From positions 1-64,000 of the forward strand of contig JAGNKX010000013.1 of NCBI GenBank assembly GCA_017999915.1: a stretch of 64,000 nucleotides of DNA, read 5' to 3'. Position numbers and translations under genes: made by a program. The stretch is from Spirochaetota bacterium. GTDB lineage: Bacteria > Spirochaetota > UBA4802 > UBA5550. The notes under the pieces are model-generated. The model was not told the origin of the DNA, made no database searches, and saw nothing but the letters and a program-made list of their open reading frames with translations. Below, piece by piece: positions 55,986 to 64,000 of the stretch (positions are counted from its first letter, which is position 1; every line of letters begins with the position of its first letter).

Positions 55986-56658
55986 GGGCATGAAGGAGCT
56001 GATCGTCATTGATGCCATCACCAAGACGTACCGTCTCGGTGACATCAGGGTGGAGGCGCTGAAAGGCGTTTCCCTCAGCATTCATGAAGAGGAGTTCACC
56101 ATTATCGTGGGACGGAACGGCTCGGGGAAGTCCACCCTGCTTTACCAGCTCGGCCTGCTGGACCGCCCGGACTCGGGCGGGATCTTCTTCGAGGGCCGCG
56201 AGGTCAGCCGCATTTCCGACAGGCACCGGCGGCACCTGCGGCTCACCTACCTGGGGTACATTTTCCAGGACTATGCCCTGATAGCGGAACTGACGGCGCT
56301 GGAAAACGTGATGGTGCCGGCCATGATGCTGATGAGCAGGGCCGACGCCAGGGAAAAGTCAAGGAAGCTGCTGGACAGGGTAGGCCTGGGAGCGCGGCTG
56401 AGCCATCTCACCAGGCAGCTGTCCGGCGGGGAGCAGCAGAAGGTGGCCATCGCCCGGGCCATGGTCAATGATCCCAGGGTCATCATCGCGGATGAGCCCA
56501 CGTCCAACCTGGATTCAGTCGCGGCCAGGGACGTGCTCGATACCTTCGAGATGATCAACAATGAGCACGGCCATGCCATCGTCATGGTCACCCACGAGCA
56601 GGAGGAGACCATGTACGCCAAGAAGCTGATTCGATTATCCGACGGGAGAATGCAATGA
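55969..56658 (+). CDS. ABC transporter ATPase, LolD/MacB type
   Basis: The 229-residue ATPase has Walker A GRNGSGKSTLL (near 44), signature LSGGEQQKVAIARA, Walker B VIIADEPTSNLD and the H-loop in MVTHEQEE. Its type goes with FtsX-like permeases that release lipoproteins or lipids from the membrane. ATG 55969 follows GGGAG. It overlaps both neighbours, consistent with one operon. Confidence 0.88.
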   Translation: MVEQSEGMKELIVIDAITKTYRLGDIRVEALKGVSLSIHEEEFTIIVGRNGSGKSTLLYQLGLLDRPDSGGIFFEGREVSRISDRHRRHLRLTYLGYIFQDYALIAELTALENVMVPAMMLMSRADAREKSRKLLDRVGLGARLSHLTRQLSGGEQQKVAIARAMVNDPRVIIADEPTSNLDSVAARDVLDTFEMINNEHGHAIVMVTHEQEETMYAKKLIRLSDGRMQ

Positions 56659-57857
56659 TCGGTGAATGGAAATTACCCTTTTTTCTGGCAGCGAGATTCC
56701 TGAGGCATGGAAGCAAATGGACGCTTTCACTCATCGTTCTCCTCATGGCCATCGCCTTCGTGAACCTGATCTTCGTGACCGCGCTCTTCAACGGCATCGT
56801 TGAAGCGGTCAATAACCAGGTGATAGACACGAACATGGGCCATATCTACCTGTTGCCCCCGGACGGATCGGAGTATTTTGACAACATGGACGAGGTGACC
56901 AAAAAGATCAGGAGCCTTAAGAACATACGCGGCGTCAGCCCCCATCTGTATGTTCCCGGAAGGATCATGTACAAGAATATCAGCGGCAGCTGGCAGATCG
57001 TGGCCGTCGATCCGGAAAAGGAAAAAACGGTTACCAACATATCGAGGAACATGATCGAAGGGGCATACCTGGATAAGGACGATACCGATTCGATCATCAT
57101 AGGCCGCCAGATAGCCGGGGGGAAGAACGTGGAAATGAACGCCCTTTCCTTCCGGGGCGCCAGGGCCGGGGAAACGGTCACCCTCGAATCGGGCGGATTC
57201 AGAAAAACGTTTATCATCAAAGGGATATTCTACACAAGGTTCCTCGATACCGACAGGCGGGCCTTCATCAGCCGGAAGTTCCTGGATGAGATGATGCCCC
57301 AGATGAGCGCCGTGGCTTCAAGCGCGATCATACGCGTCGATAAGACGGGAGAGGAGAAAAAGGTGATCCAGAAGCTTAGGGAATTGAAGATCCGGGGCAA
57401 GCTCTACTCGTGGAAGGAAGTCGCGGGGTACCTGGATTCGGTCACCAAAAGCTTCACCCACATCAATACCCTGCTGACCCTGGTCGGCATGCTGATCGCG
57501 GCCATCACCATATTCATCGTCATTTACGTGGACCTGTCATCCAGACGCCAGCAGATAGGAGTGCTCCGGGCCATCGGCATCAGGCCCTCCCTTATCCGCT
57601 TCACCTATGTCCTGCAGACCCTGGTCTATTCCTTCACGGGCATTCTGATCGGGCTGCTGGTCCTGCTCGTCGGCATAGCGCCCTGGATGGAGAAGCACCC
57701 CTTTGAGATGCCCATCGGCGACGCCATGCTGGTGATCAACTACAATGACCTGTTTTTCAGGGCGGAGCTGATCATCGTCGTGGCCGTGCTGTCCGGATTG
57801 ATCCCGGTCTTTATCACAACCAAGACAAGGATACTTGACGCGATATTCAACAGGTGA
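56655..57857 (+). CDS. FtsX-like ABC permease, LolC/LolE type
   Basis: The 400-residue permease has one N-terminal helix (about 22-50), a large periplasmic MacB-PCD-like domain (about 50-260), and three C-terminal helices, with the FtsX core VDLSSRRQQIGVLRAIGIRP between the first two. Its partner ATPase gene overlaps by ATGA upstream. The natural role is moving lipids or lipoproteins across the envelope. Here the acyltransferase and glycosyltransferase genes suggest a glycolipid product. Confidence 0.88.
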   Translation: MIGEWKLPFFLAARFLRHGSKWTLSLIVLLMAIAFVNLIFVTALFNGIVEAVNNQVIDTNMGHIYLLPPDGSEYFDNMDEVTKKIRSLKNIRGVSPHLYVPGRIMYKNISGSWQIVAVDPEKEKTVTNISRNMIEGAYLDKDDTDSIIIGRQIAGGKNVEMNALSFRGARAGETVTLESGGFRKTFIIKGIFYTRFLDTDRRAFISRKFLDEMMPQMSAVASSAIIRVDKTGEEKKVIQKLRELKIRGKLYSWKEVAGYLDSVTKSFTHINTLLTLVGMLIAAITIFIVIYVDLSSRRQQIGVLRAIGIRPSLIRFTYVLQTLVYSFTGILIGLLVLLVGIAPWMEKHPFEMPIGDAMLVINYNDLFFRAELIIVVAVLSGLIPVFITTKTRILDAIFNR

Positions 57858-58060
57858 AGCGCGGCAATCCGCCATTCCAGGGTCGCCCCGTTGCGGCCAT
57901 GCCCCGGCCCTGCGCGTTGAGATATAATTTCCTCGCATCACGAAAATTGGGTTCAATCCAGCTCCATCCTGCCGGATTCAACAGCAACATTATGTTCTTG
58001 ACAGTACCGCCCTGTATTATTTTCATTTATCACAATAATCCCGGAAAAAAACAACAGGCC

Positions 58061-58651
58061 ATGAAACGGAAGAACAACCCGCCGAAAGAGGACGTTAAAA
58101 AAGAGATCATCATCAAGTCCCGTGAGATCATCTCCAAGATGGGATACAAGAAATCGAGCACCGAAGAGATCGCCAGGTCCCTGAATAAGACCAAGGGCGC
58201 CCTGTATCACTATTTCGAGAACAGGGAGGAGATCATCAAGGAAGTCCTGAAGTACGAGGGCCAGCTGGTAAAGGAGGCCGTCAGCAAGGCCCTGGTCAAT
58301 GAAAAGGAGCCGGATAAGCAGCTTCATAGTTTTTTCCTCATACGGGCGCGGCAGGTGTACGAGCTCTGGTCGTTTTATCAATCGGTGATCGCCGAATATT
58401 TCAACAGGTATTCCTTCATCATGAGCACCCTGAGCGAATATACCACTGAGGAACAGACGATCCTGGAGGGCATCCTCAGGGAAGGAAACAAAAAGAAGGT
58501 GTTCAATGTGAAGAATGTCAGGCTCACGTCACGTTCGCTCATAAAGGCAATGAGGGGATATGATTTCTTCATGTTCCAGGGCGTGCGTTTCGAGGATATC
58601 GAGGATGAAATATCCGAAACATTGAGGATAATAATCAAGGGCCTGGCCTGA
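58061..58651 (+). CDS. TetR-family transcriptional regulator
   Basis: The 196-residue protein has an N-terminal TetR HTH (about 15-60: GYKKSSTEEIARSLNKTKGA, then LYHYFENREEIIKEVL) and a ligand-binding helical C-terminal domain. ATG 58061 is chosen; the open frame begins at 57854 but its first 69 codons lack a domain signal. It lies about 200 bases after the permease gene and may control the operon through the inverted repeat at 53816-53848. The inducer is unknown. Confidence 0.88.
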   Translation: MKRKNNPPKEDVKKEIIIKSREIISKMGYKKSSTEEIARSLNKTKGALYHYFENREEIIKEVLKYEGQLVKEAVSKALVNEKEPDKQLHSFFLIRARQVYELWSFYQSVIAEYFNRYSFIMSTLSEYTTEEQTILEGILREGNKKKVFNVKNVRLTSRSLIKAMRGYDFFMFQGVRFEDIEDEISETLRIIIKGLA

Positions 58652-58662
58652 CCGGCTCCGCG

Positions 58663-60009
58663 TCATGAAGGCATATAACATTCATTGAACAGCATAACCA
58701 GGTCATCCCGCGACAATTCACCGGTCTCGTTGAAAAAGGCCGATGACCGCTGCATCATCCATTCCTCCCGCGGCGCCCGCACATTGTAATACACGGAAGG
58801 AAATACTTTTACATCGAGACCGCGCAGAAACGCGACGGTGTCCCGCACCTCCTCTTTCGTCTGGCCGGGGAGGCCGAGGATGAAGTAGGCGCGCACGTTC
58901 ATGCCGAGGTTCCGCGCGGCCCGTGCGACGCTTCCAAAATGCTCCGAATCAAAGGGCCTCCGCTGCTTTTTCTGCAGCTCCGCAGAGCGGCTCATGAGGG
59001 AGATGTTGAGCTCGCCGAAGCCGGCCCGGACCATAACGGGAAGCAGGCTCTCGTCGATATGCTCCAGGGAAACGCCGTTCATGGCGGCGCAGTCGAGGCG
59101 CTTCCCGGTCGATTCCTGGAAGGCGATGAGCTCCCGGAGGAGGGCCGTTGCGCGCTCCGGAGACGCGAAAAGATTATCGTCCTCGAAGTTGATCATGTCA
59201 GCGCCGAAGCGCTCCACGCAGTGCCGCACTTCCGCGATGACCGACCCGACGCTCCGCTCCCGGAAGGCGCCGCCCCACACGGCATGGACCGTGCAGAAGC
59301 CGCAGCGGTTGGGGCACCCGCGGGACGTGATCATGGCCGCGGCCCTGCGGCGGTAGACCCGGAAGTCCCGGTCCCTCAGGGCGTCCCTGGCGGGGAAGGG
59401 GAGGGCCTCGATATGGGCCGGTGCGCCGCTCCCGGTGCGGATGACTTCGTCGTGGTCGAGATACACGATGCCCGGCACACGGGAAAGGTCGCCGCCTGAT
59501 TGGAGGCACCCCATGAGGGCTACGGAGGGGCCTTCACCTTCGCCGAGGATAACGTAATCGGCTCCCCCCTCGCGCAGGTGGTGCTCCGGGTAGAGCGCCC
59601 CGTGGTAGCCGCCGGTCACCACAGTGGCCCCGGGCGACGCATCCCGGACCATGGCGATGATCCTTTCTGTTTCACGGTGATAGGGAGTGAACAGTGACGG
59701 TATGAAATAGATGTCCGCCTTCGACGCCATGATCCTCTGGCGGATCTCCTGGAAGCTCAGGCCGTAGTGGGTATAATTCGTAAAGGGGAAGCGGTACCGA
59801 GGGGCGGGGTGATCGATATATTCCCGGAGATATGAAAATTCAGGCGGCAGGGGCAGCGTCTTTTTTTTCGGCGAATGGCCGTTAACCAGGGTAACCTCGT
59901 AGCCGGCAGCCCTGACAGCGGCCATGATGTAGAGGAGGCCCAGGGGCTGGCGCCGGATAGACGTGGAGTAAAAGTCTTCAATGGGGGGATTGATGAAACA
60001 GGCTTTCAT
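58663..60009 (-). CDS. B12-binding-type radical SAM protein
   Basis: The 448-residue protein has a cobalamin-binding-like N-terminal domain (about 1-180, MKACFINPPIEDFYSTSIRR at the start) and a radical SAM domain with the CxxxCxxC cluster motif as RGCPNRCGFC (near 230). A C-terminal extension follows. Reactions of such enzymes range from methylation to ring closure, and the substrate cannot be named. The ATG overlaps the stop of the 59-residue gene (ATGA). Confidence 0.88.
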   Translation of the reverse strand: MKACFINPPIEDFYSTSIRRQPLGLLYIMAAVRAAGYEVTLVNGHSPKKKTLPLPPEFSYLREYIDHPAPRYRFPFTNYTHYGLSFQEIRQRIMASKADIYFIPSLFTPYHRETERIIAMVRDASPGATVVTGGYHGALYPEHHLREGGADYVILGEGEGPSVALMGCLQSGGDLSRVPGIVYLDHDEVIRTGSGAPAHIEALPFPARDALRDRDFRVYRRRAAAMITSRGCPNRCGFCTVHAVWGGAFRERSVGSVIAEVRHCVERFGADMINFEDDNLFASPERATALLRELIAFQESTGKRLDCAAMNGVSLEHIDESLLPVMVRAGFGELNISLMSRSAELQKKQRRPFDSEHFGSVARAARNLGMNVRAYFILGLPGQTKEEVRDTVAFLRGLDVKVFPSVYYNVRAPREEWMMQRSSAFFNETGELSRDDLVMLFNECYMPS

Positions 60010-60185
60010 TTCTTGCGGGGGCCGCGTCCCGGGCGCCGGCCGTTGACCGCGTTATAGAGGTGATAGGCGCAGTCCGGCCCCACCAGCTTGGCCGCTTCCC
60101 GGGGGGAGAGGGAGGTCTTTCCCTCCAGGATGAGTCTCCGGTACTTATATGTAAGACGGGCGATTTCAGCTTCGTTGTTGTTCAT
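60006..60185 (-). CDS. Small basic protein coupled to the radical SAM gene (59 aa)
   Basis: It opens MNNNEAEIARLTYKYRRLIL and ends GRGPRKK. The middle (GKTSLSPREAAKLVGPDC) suggests a small HTH-like fold, and the tail is Arg/Lys-rich. Its stop codon overlaps the radical SAM start by ATGA, so the two are translated together. It has no Cys-rich or leader-core pattern, so a peptide-precursor role is not supported. The family is not recognised. Confidence 0.7.
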   Translation of the reverse strand: MNNNEAEIARLTYKYRRLILEGKTSLSPREAAKLVGPDCAYHLYNAVNGRRPGRGPRKK

Positions 60186-60302
60186 ATCTATGATACACTC
60201 GATAGGTCATGATCCTTACTATATAATATATCATGGGCGCAATAACGTCAAGGGTTCAGGCCAGATGGGCTGGGTGTTCACCTGGCTTGCGGCAGCTGTC
60301 TG

Positions 60303-60384
60303 GCCGATAGTTATCGGTGATTTGGGGTGTCAGAGCGGTTTTTAGACCGATTGTTATCGGTCATTTCCCGGGGGCAGAGCGCTT
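60303..60384. repeat. Two imperfect direct repeats with CCGAT...ATCGG palindromes
   Basis: Two units of about 38 bases, at 60303 and 60347, are about 80 % alike. Each begins CCGATNGTTATCGGT and contains CAGAGCG. They lie in a non-coding spacer. Confidence 0.6.
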
Positions 60385-60407
60385 ACTTTCAAGAGGTTTT
60401 TGCCCCC
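60370..60407 (-). terminator. Hairpin downstream of the DUF1566 lipoprotein gene
   Basis: GGGGGCA (60370-60376) pairs with TGCCCCC (60401-60407), about 30 bases beyond the stop on the minus strand. Confidence 0.5.
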
Positions 60408-60437
60408 TTGTATCACCCATGTCAAATAGTCAAATAG

Positions 60438-61661
60438 TTAAAAAGACCGTACAGCCCGAACCCAGCCATGAGTGCTCTTAAAGCTTATGGACTGCATGCC
60501 GGTCCCGTTGCCATTGCCGAAAAACTGTCTGTACGTCCAGGAGGCATCGTACTCGGACGAACTCAAATAATAATTACTAAGGAAACCGCCAATAACGGTT
60601 CTATTAAGGTAAAGCTTGTTTAACTCATCTTTAGACGGCAGATGCCAATCTATATATCCGCCTCCGGTGTATGCCCATGCGAGTCCTGCAGCGTAGGAAG
60701 AGCCTGCCCCGTTTTGCGCTATAATGTTAAAGGTGTTTACAAGGCCGGTCCCGAGAGCCGTGCCTGTGCCACCCGGAACTGCTGTTGATTGATATGCTGA
60801 TAAAGCCCAGACATCAGCGATGCCCTGATCTGCCGTCGCGGCAATAAGTCCATGGGTCTGACCGGGTATAAACCCCGGATCGCCGAACTGATATATATAG
60901 GCAATAACTCCTCCCTGGTAGGGTACTCCAATGGCGAGCAGTCTATACACCACTGCTGTCTGCGGCGACCCGGTAATCGCATACCCTGCGGGGCTTGTGA
61001 TCGTCACTGTAACTCTTTCACCATTGCCAACGGTAATGTTTGAAATCGCAATTGTCCGTGTATTTCCGGAACCCGAGAGAGCGCCCTTAGTCGCCCCGGT
61101 CACGGTTATGTTGTCTACCGTCAAGGTTGCCGGGTCATTATTAAAAAATAGTTTTAATCCCGTCGAGTCTGTTGTCTCCGATGTACCGCCGGTCTCTGTT
61201 GCACCTGAAAATTCAACATTAAGATCCGACGCTGCTCCGGTTACCGGGAATACCGCCGTCACATTGCCTGAATTTTCCGGATTTGTTACTGTCGTCGCCC
61301 CGGCTACGGTAAACAAGTTGGCGGCTACTCCGGTCATGGTAAATCCGGATTTGCTTATCAAACTAATGTTCGCCGTATATACGGTCGCCGCCGCAAAGGG
61401 ATTGTCAGCAGGTGACCAAATAATAATACCTTTATATTGCGCGGTATCTATTACCGTATTTACTGGAACCGCGCCACGTACCGGAACCACAACTCCAGGT
61501 ATTGCCGATATGGTTACAGCTATTTCACCCCGTCCTCCTGTATCACCCGCTCCTCCAACCGGCAACAGCAACAACTTCGAGCTTTTATTGGCATTACAGG
61601 TAGCAAAAGCCAGCGATGCCGCAAGCGCCATCATTCCCAATAATCGCCTATAGGTCTTCAT
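60438..61661 (-). CDS. DUF1566 (Lcl C-terminal) predicted lipoprotein
   Basis: The 407-residue protein has a lipoprotein signal (cleavage region FATC-NANK), a Thr/Val-rich repeat region (about 40-230) of beta-sandwich type, and a C-terminal DUF1566 domain (WHLPSKDELNKLYLNR, then YLSSSEYDASWTYRQFFGNG and GWVRAVRSF). The layout matches surface lipoproteins in spirochaetes. ATG 61661 follows GAGGTGG. The partner or ligand is unknown. The Gly-rich PKD gene is upstream on the same strand. Confidence 0.85.
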   Translation of the reverse strand: MKTYRRLLGMMALAASLAFATCNANKSSKLLLLPVGGAGDTGGRGEIAVTISAIPGVVVPVRGAVPVNTVIDTAQYKGIIIWSPADNPFAAATVYTANISLISKSGFTMTGVAANLFTVAGATTVTNPENSGNVTAVFPVTGAASDLNVEFSGATETGGTSETTDSTGLKLFFNNDPATLTVDNITVTGATKGALSGSGNTRTIAISNITVGNGERVTVTITSPAGYAITGSPQTAVVYRLLAIGVPYQGGVIAYIYQFGDPGFIPGQTHGLIAATADQGIADVWALSAYQSTAVPGGTGTALGTGLVNTFNIIAQNGAGSSYAAGLAWAYTGGGYIDWHLPSKDELNKLYLNRTVIGGFLSNYYLSSSEYDASWTYRQFFGNGNGTGMQSISFKSTHGWVRAVRSF

Positions 61662-61942
61662 GTAATCCACCTCAGAAAAGTATTTTTAAAATGAAGGATT
61701 GAAGGAAATTCATGCGGTTCTTTGATTTTATAAAATTATTGCTATGTATTATGGCATTATGTCGATTATTATATTGACCTTTTTGATTATTCAAATTGCT
61801 TGTTTAAGCGCTCTGGCAATCATATTTTTTCCTTAAACGATGAAATACGTCCGTATAATGCAGCGACTGGTTGCTGGCCGGGTCGCGCCGCCTTCATATA
61901 ACTCGGCATAGCCGCTATGCTTCCCGGCCTCTACTCCAATAA

Positions 61943-64000
61943 TCAATTACCTCCATAATACCCGCTTGCGCCGGCAGCTCCGGGATTGCCGGTTGAAGCT
62001 CCTCCCGCACCCGTTGCTCCCGTGTCACCGGCGCCCGCGGCGCCGGTAAGGCCCGCGGTGCCCGCAGCGCCCCCCGCGCCGCCATTGCCGCAATTAAGCG
62101 TGGAACCTGTCAGGGTAATCCCTGAAGTCCAGCCATGCTTGTATATCGCAAAAGAAGGGCCCCCGGCGCCGCCGCCCCCGGCGCTGCCGCCTCCGCCTGC
62201 GCCGCCGCCGCCCCCGTCTCCTCCGGCGCCGACCTCATCGGTATTGTAATCAGGGCCGTCGCCGCCCCTGCCGCCGTTTCCGCCATAGCCGCCATCACCG
62301 CCCTTGCCGCCGCTGCCTCCATAACCGCTTGTGATAGTGCAGTTCTTGATAATAACTATAGAATCTATCAAAAAAACGCCGAATGACCCGCCGCCGCCAT
62401 GGCCGCCGTTTCCGCCTTTTCCTCCTTCTCCACCGGCACCGCCACCGCCACCGGCATTGCCGGTTCCATCGGCAAACATTAACTCAAGTACCATGTTTCC
62501 CCGCGTTTGAGTGCCCCCGCCGCCCCCGCCGCCCCCGCCATAACCGGGGCTGCCTTCCAGCCCCGCCTGGCCCGAGGTTGAAACCCAGATATTGTTAGTG
62601 ACAGCACCTGACGAACCGCCTTCGACATTGGCTCCGGTTTGGCCATTGGCGCCGGTGCTTCCTTTTTGACCATCCACCCCTTGACACCATGCCCAGGCAA
62701 GCACATTAATACAATCGCTTCCTCCGGCTTCTCCTCCAGAACCTCCCGGGGTTACATCACTTTCGGCTATATGCCCGTATGTACCGTTCTGTCCATCCCA
62801 TTTGCTATCCCAGAACTCACCGGTGCCGCCGTCGCCGCCGTTACCGCCATGGTTGTTGCTCGTAGCTGACCCGGATCCTCCGGGTCCTCCGGCGGCGGAC
62901 GTAAGGTCATCCGCATACCCCCGTTGGCCGGCATTCCCGTCGGCACCGGCGGATCCGGTGGCGCCTGGCGTCCCATCCTCGCCAGCATATCCGTTTCCGG
63001 CGGAAATAAAACTATTCTTCAATTCGACTGTACTATTTTTCAAACGCAGACTGTATGAACTCTTCCCAAAATCAGCCGCGTTTTCACCGGAAATAGTGAA
63101 TCCATCAATATAAATATTGTTTATGTTTTTCCCGTCAATGGCGATATATTCGCTTTGCCCGGTATCACTATCAATGATCGTGCCGCCCTGGATGGCGGTC
63201 GTATAGGAGGGAGTAACTGAAGACTTAAAACTGTCCCGAACCCATATTGAAGGATCAAAACCGCCGAAGAGGCTCACACCGCTGGCCAGGGTCAGGCTTC
63301 CTTCATACACACCGGCGCTCACGTACACGTCGCTGCCGGCCGCGCCGGCCGCGATGATGGCCGCCGGAATGGTTCTCTTGGGGCGCGAACGGTCGATACC
63401 CTCGTTGGCGTCGTTTCCGCCGATCGCGACAAATATGCCGGCGCCCGCCTTTTTCATGACATAGATATACACCCGGCTTGACAGGCTGTTTCCTTCCCCG
63501 TCATTCACCCGCAGGTCAAAGGCGATGGTGCAGACATCAGATGGAGCTGTAAAGGTAGGATTGACGCCCGTGAGAGAACCGTTTCCAATTGTCGGTCCGA
63601 GAATCTGTGTCCAGGAATATACCAGGGTATCTCCATCGGGATCACTGCTCCCGCTCCCGTCCAATGTAACTGTTTCACCGATGGTCACATCCCGGTTTTC
63701 GCCCGCATCGGCCATGGGTCCGCGATTGTCGGCCACGTTGACCGTGACAAGGTCCGATGACGAACGTCTGCCGTTATTAATCGTTAATCTGATTTCATAG
63801 GTGCCCACGGCGTTAAAAAAGAAGCTTGGCGCAATTAATGTGTTATCGTTAAAAACGGCGGTGCTTCCATCCGGTTGGTAGACTATTTCCCAATAAAATG
63901 TCAGGACCTTTCCCTCGGAATCATAGCTCCCTGACCCGTCAAGATTAATGGTTCCACTATAACTGTAAGCATTCTGGTCGGCTCCAGCATTGGCAACCAG
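61943..64000 (-). CDS. Large PKD / Gly-rich surface protein (partial, 5' end outside window)
   Basis: The reading frame is open from the window end to the stop at 61943 (685 codons). It contains two PKD/REJ-like beta domains (GADQNAYSYSGTINLDGSGS; then GENRDVTIGETVTLDGSGSS), a DUF1565/parallel-beta-helix region (about 180-320) and a long C-terminal part (about 340-685). That part is very rich in GG(x) repeats, ending GYYGGN. It is probably secreted or surface-exposed. The start codon is outside the window, so the N-terminal signal cannot be seen. The Gly-rich end may be a flexible or polymerising segment. Confidence 0.8.
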   Translation of the reverse strand: MVANAGADQNAYSYSGTINLDGSGSYDSEGKVLTFYWEIVYQPDGSTAVFNDNTLIAPSFFFNAVGTYEIRLTINNGRRSSSDLVTVNVADNRGPMADAGENRDVTIGETVTLDGSGSSDPDGDTLVYSWTQILGPTIGNGSLTGVNPTFTAPSDVCTIAFDLRVNDGEGNSLSSRVYIYVMKKAGAGIFVAIGGNDANEGIDRSRPKRTIPAAIIAAGAAGSDVYVSAGVYEGSLTLASGVSLFGGFDPSIWVRDSFKSSVTPSYTTAIQGGTIIDSDTGQSEYIAIDGKNINNIYIDGFTISGENAADFGKSSYSLRLKNSTVELKNSFISAGNGYAGEDGTPGATGSAGADGNAGQRGYADDLTSAAGGPGGSGSATSNNHGGNGGDGGTGEFWDSKWDGQNGTYGHIAESDVTPGGSGGEAGGSDCINVLAWAWCQGVDGQKGSTGANGQTGANVEGGSSGAVTNNIWVSTSGQAGLEGSPGYGGGGGGGGGTQTRGNMVLELMFADGTGNAGGGGGAGGEGGKGGNGGHGGGGSFGVFLIDSIVIIKNCTITSGYGGSGGKGGDGGYGGNGGRGGDGPDYNTDEVGAGGDGGGGGAGGGGSAGGGGAGGPSFAIYKHGWTSGITLTGSTLNCGNGGAGGAAGTAGLTGAAGAGDTGATGAGGASTGNPGAAGASGYYGGN

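Noticed and set aside
62000-62560. Apparent short tandem DNA repeats, CRISPR-like at first sight
   Set aside because: They are GG-codon repeats of a coding region without constant repeat length or unique spacers.

Overview
The window reads as bacterial chromosome, mostly 55-60 % GC by eye, densely coding, with normal ATG/GTG/TTG starts and TAA/TAG/TGA stops. Many predicted lipoproteins with relaxed lipoboxes, three chemoreceptors, membrane-anchored AraC and LuxR/7TM regulators, a DUF1566 lipoprotein and a PKD/Gly-rich surface protein suggest a free-living Spirochaetota lineage (Leptospira/Turneriella-like or an uncultured relative). A deltaproteobacterial-type anaerobe is not excluded, because there is a tetraheme cytochrome c and a 4Fe-4S protein. 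No rRNA, tRNA or CRISPR array was seen.

Layout. 1-1.3 kb: an AT-rich GNAT acetyltransferase between GC-rich palindromic elements, resembling a mobile cassette. 1.7-3.6 kb: a papain-like protease and a chagasin-type inhibitor. 3.7-9 kb: MFS transporter, a small unknown protein, CDF metal transporter, FAD dehydrogenase, metallophosphoesterase. 9-17.3 kb: sensing and c-di-GMP genes (PAS hybrid kinase, chemoreceptor, PAS-HD-GYP, PilZ), plus a GH18-like lipoprotein, tetraheme cytochrome and PrsW-type protease. 17.3-26.2 kb: short acyl-CoA dehydrogenase-like protein, DNAJ-related protein, MutS2, lipoprotein, winged-helix/4Fe-4S protein, SDR, methyltransferase. 26.4-28.9 kb: a chemoreceptor with a C-terminal tether motif, then about 680 bases of hairpin repeats. 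28.9-34.6 kb: two coupled unknown genes, an MNT/HepT pair with a frameshifted hepT, Mn-type superoxide dismutase, membrane AraC, cupin. 34.6-39.5 kb: a four-gene GldA/GldF/GldG/DUF4340 operon. 39.5-44.6 kb: chemoreceptor, Lon, CsgG-like lipoprotein-type protein. 44.7-48.4 kb: two paralogous triple-zinc-ribbon proteins flanking a small autoprotease-like protein. 48.5-49.3 kb: an AT-rich toxin-antitoxin-like pair and a second copy of the palindromic element. 49.3-53.5 kb: PurF-like protein without the N-terminal Cys, VOC protein, a LuxR/7TM gene broken by an amber codon, a response regulator. 54-58.7 kb: glycosyltransferase, PlsC, LolD, LolC/E and TetR, with an inverted repeat upstream that could be the TetR operator. 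58.7-64 kb: radical-SAM protein coupled to a 59-residue protein, DUF1566 lipoprotein, and a Gly-rich PKD protein running off the window.

The most unusual signals are: (i) two distant copies of an RNA/DNA hairpin element whose stems differ by compensatory changes while loops and spacer are conserved; (ii) a run of five hairpins, three abutting with no spacer; (iii) the triple-zinc-ribbon paralogues with swapped C-terminal halves; (iv) the protease/inhibitor pair; and (v) several single-lesion genes (hepT frameshift, LuxR amber codon, lon relic).
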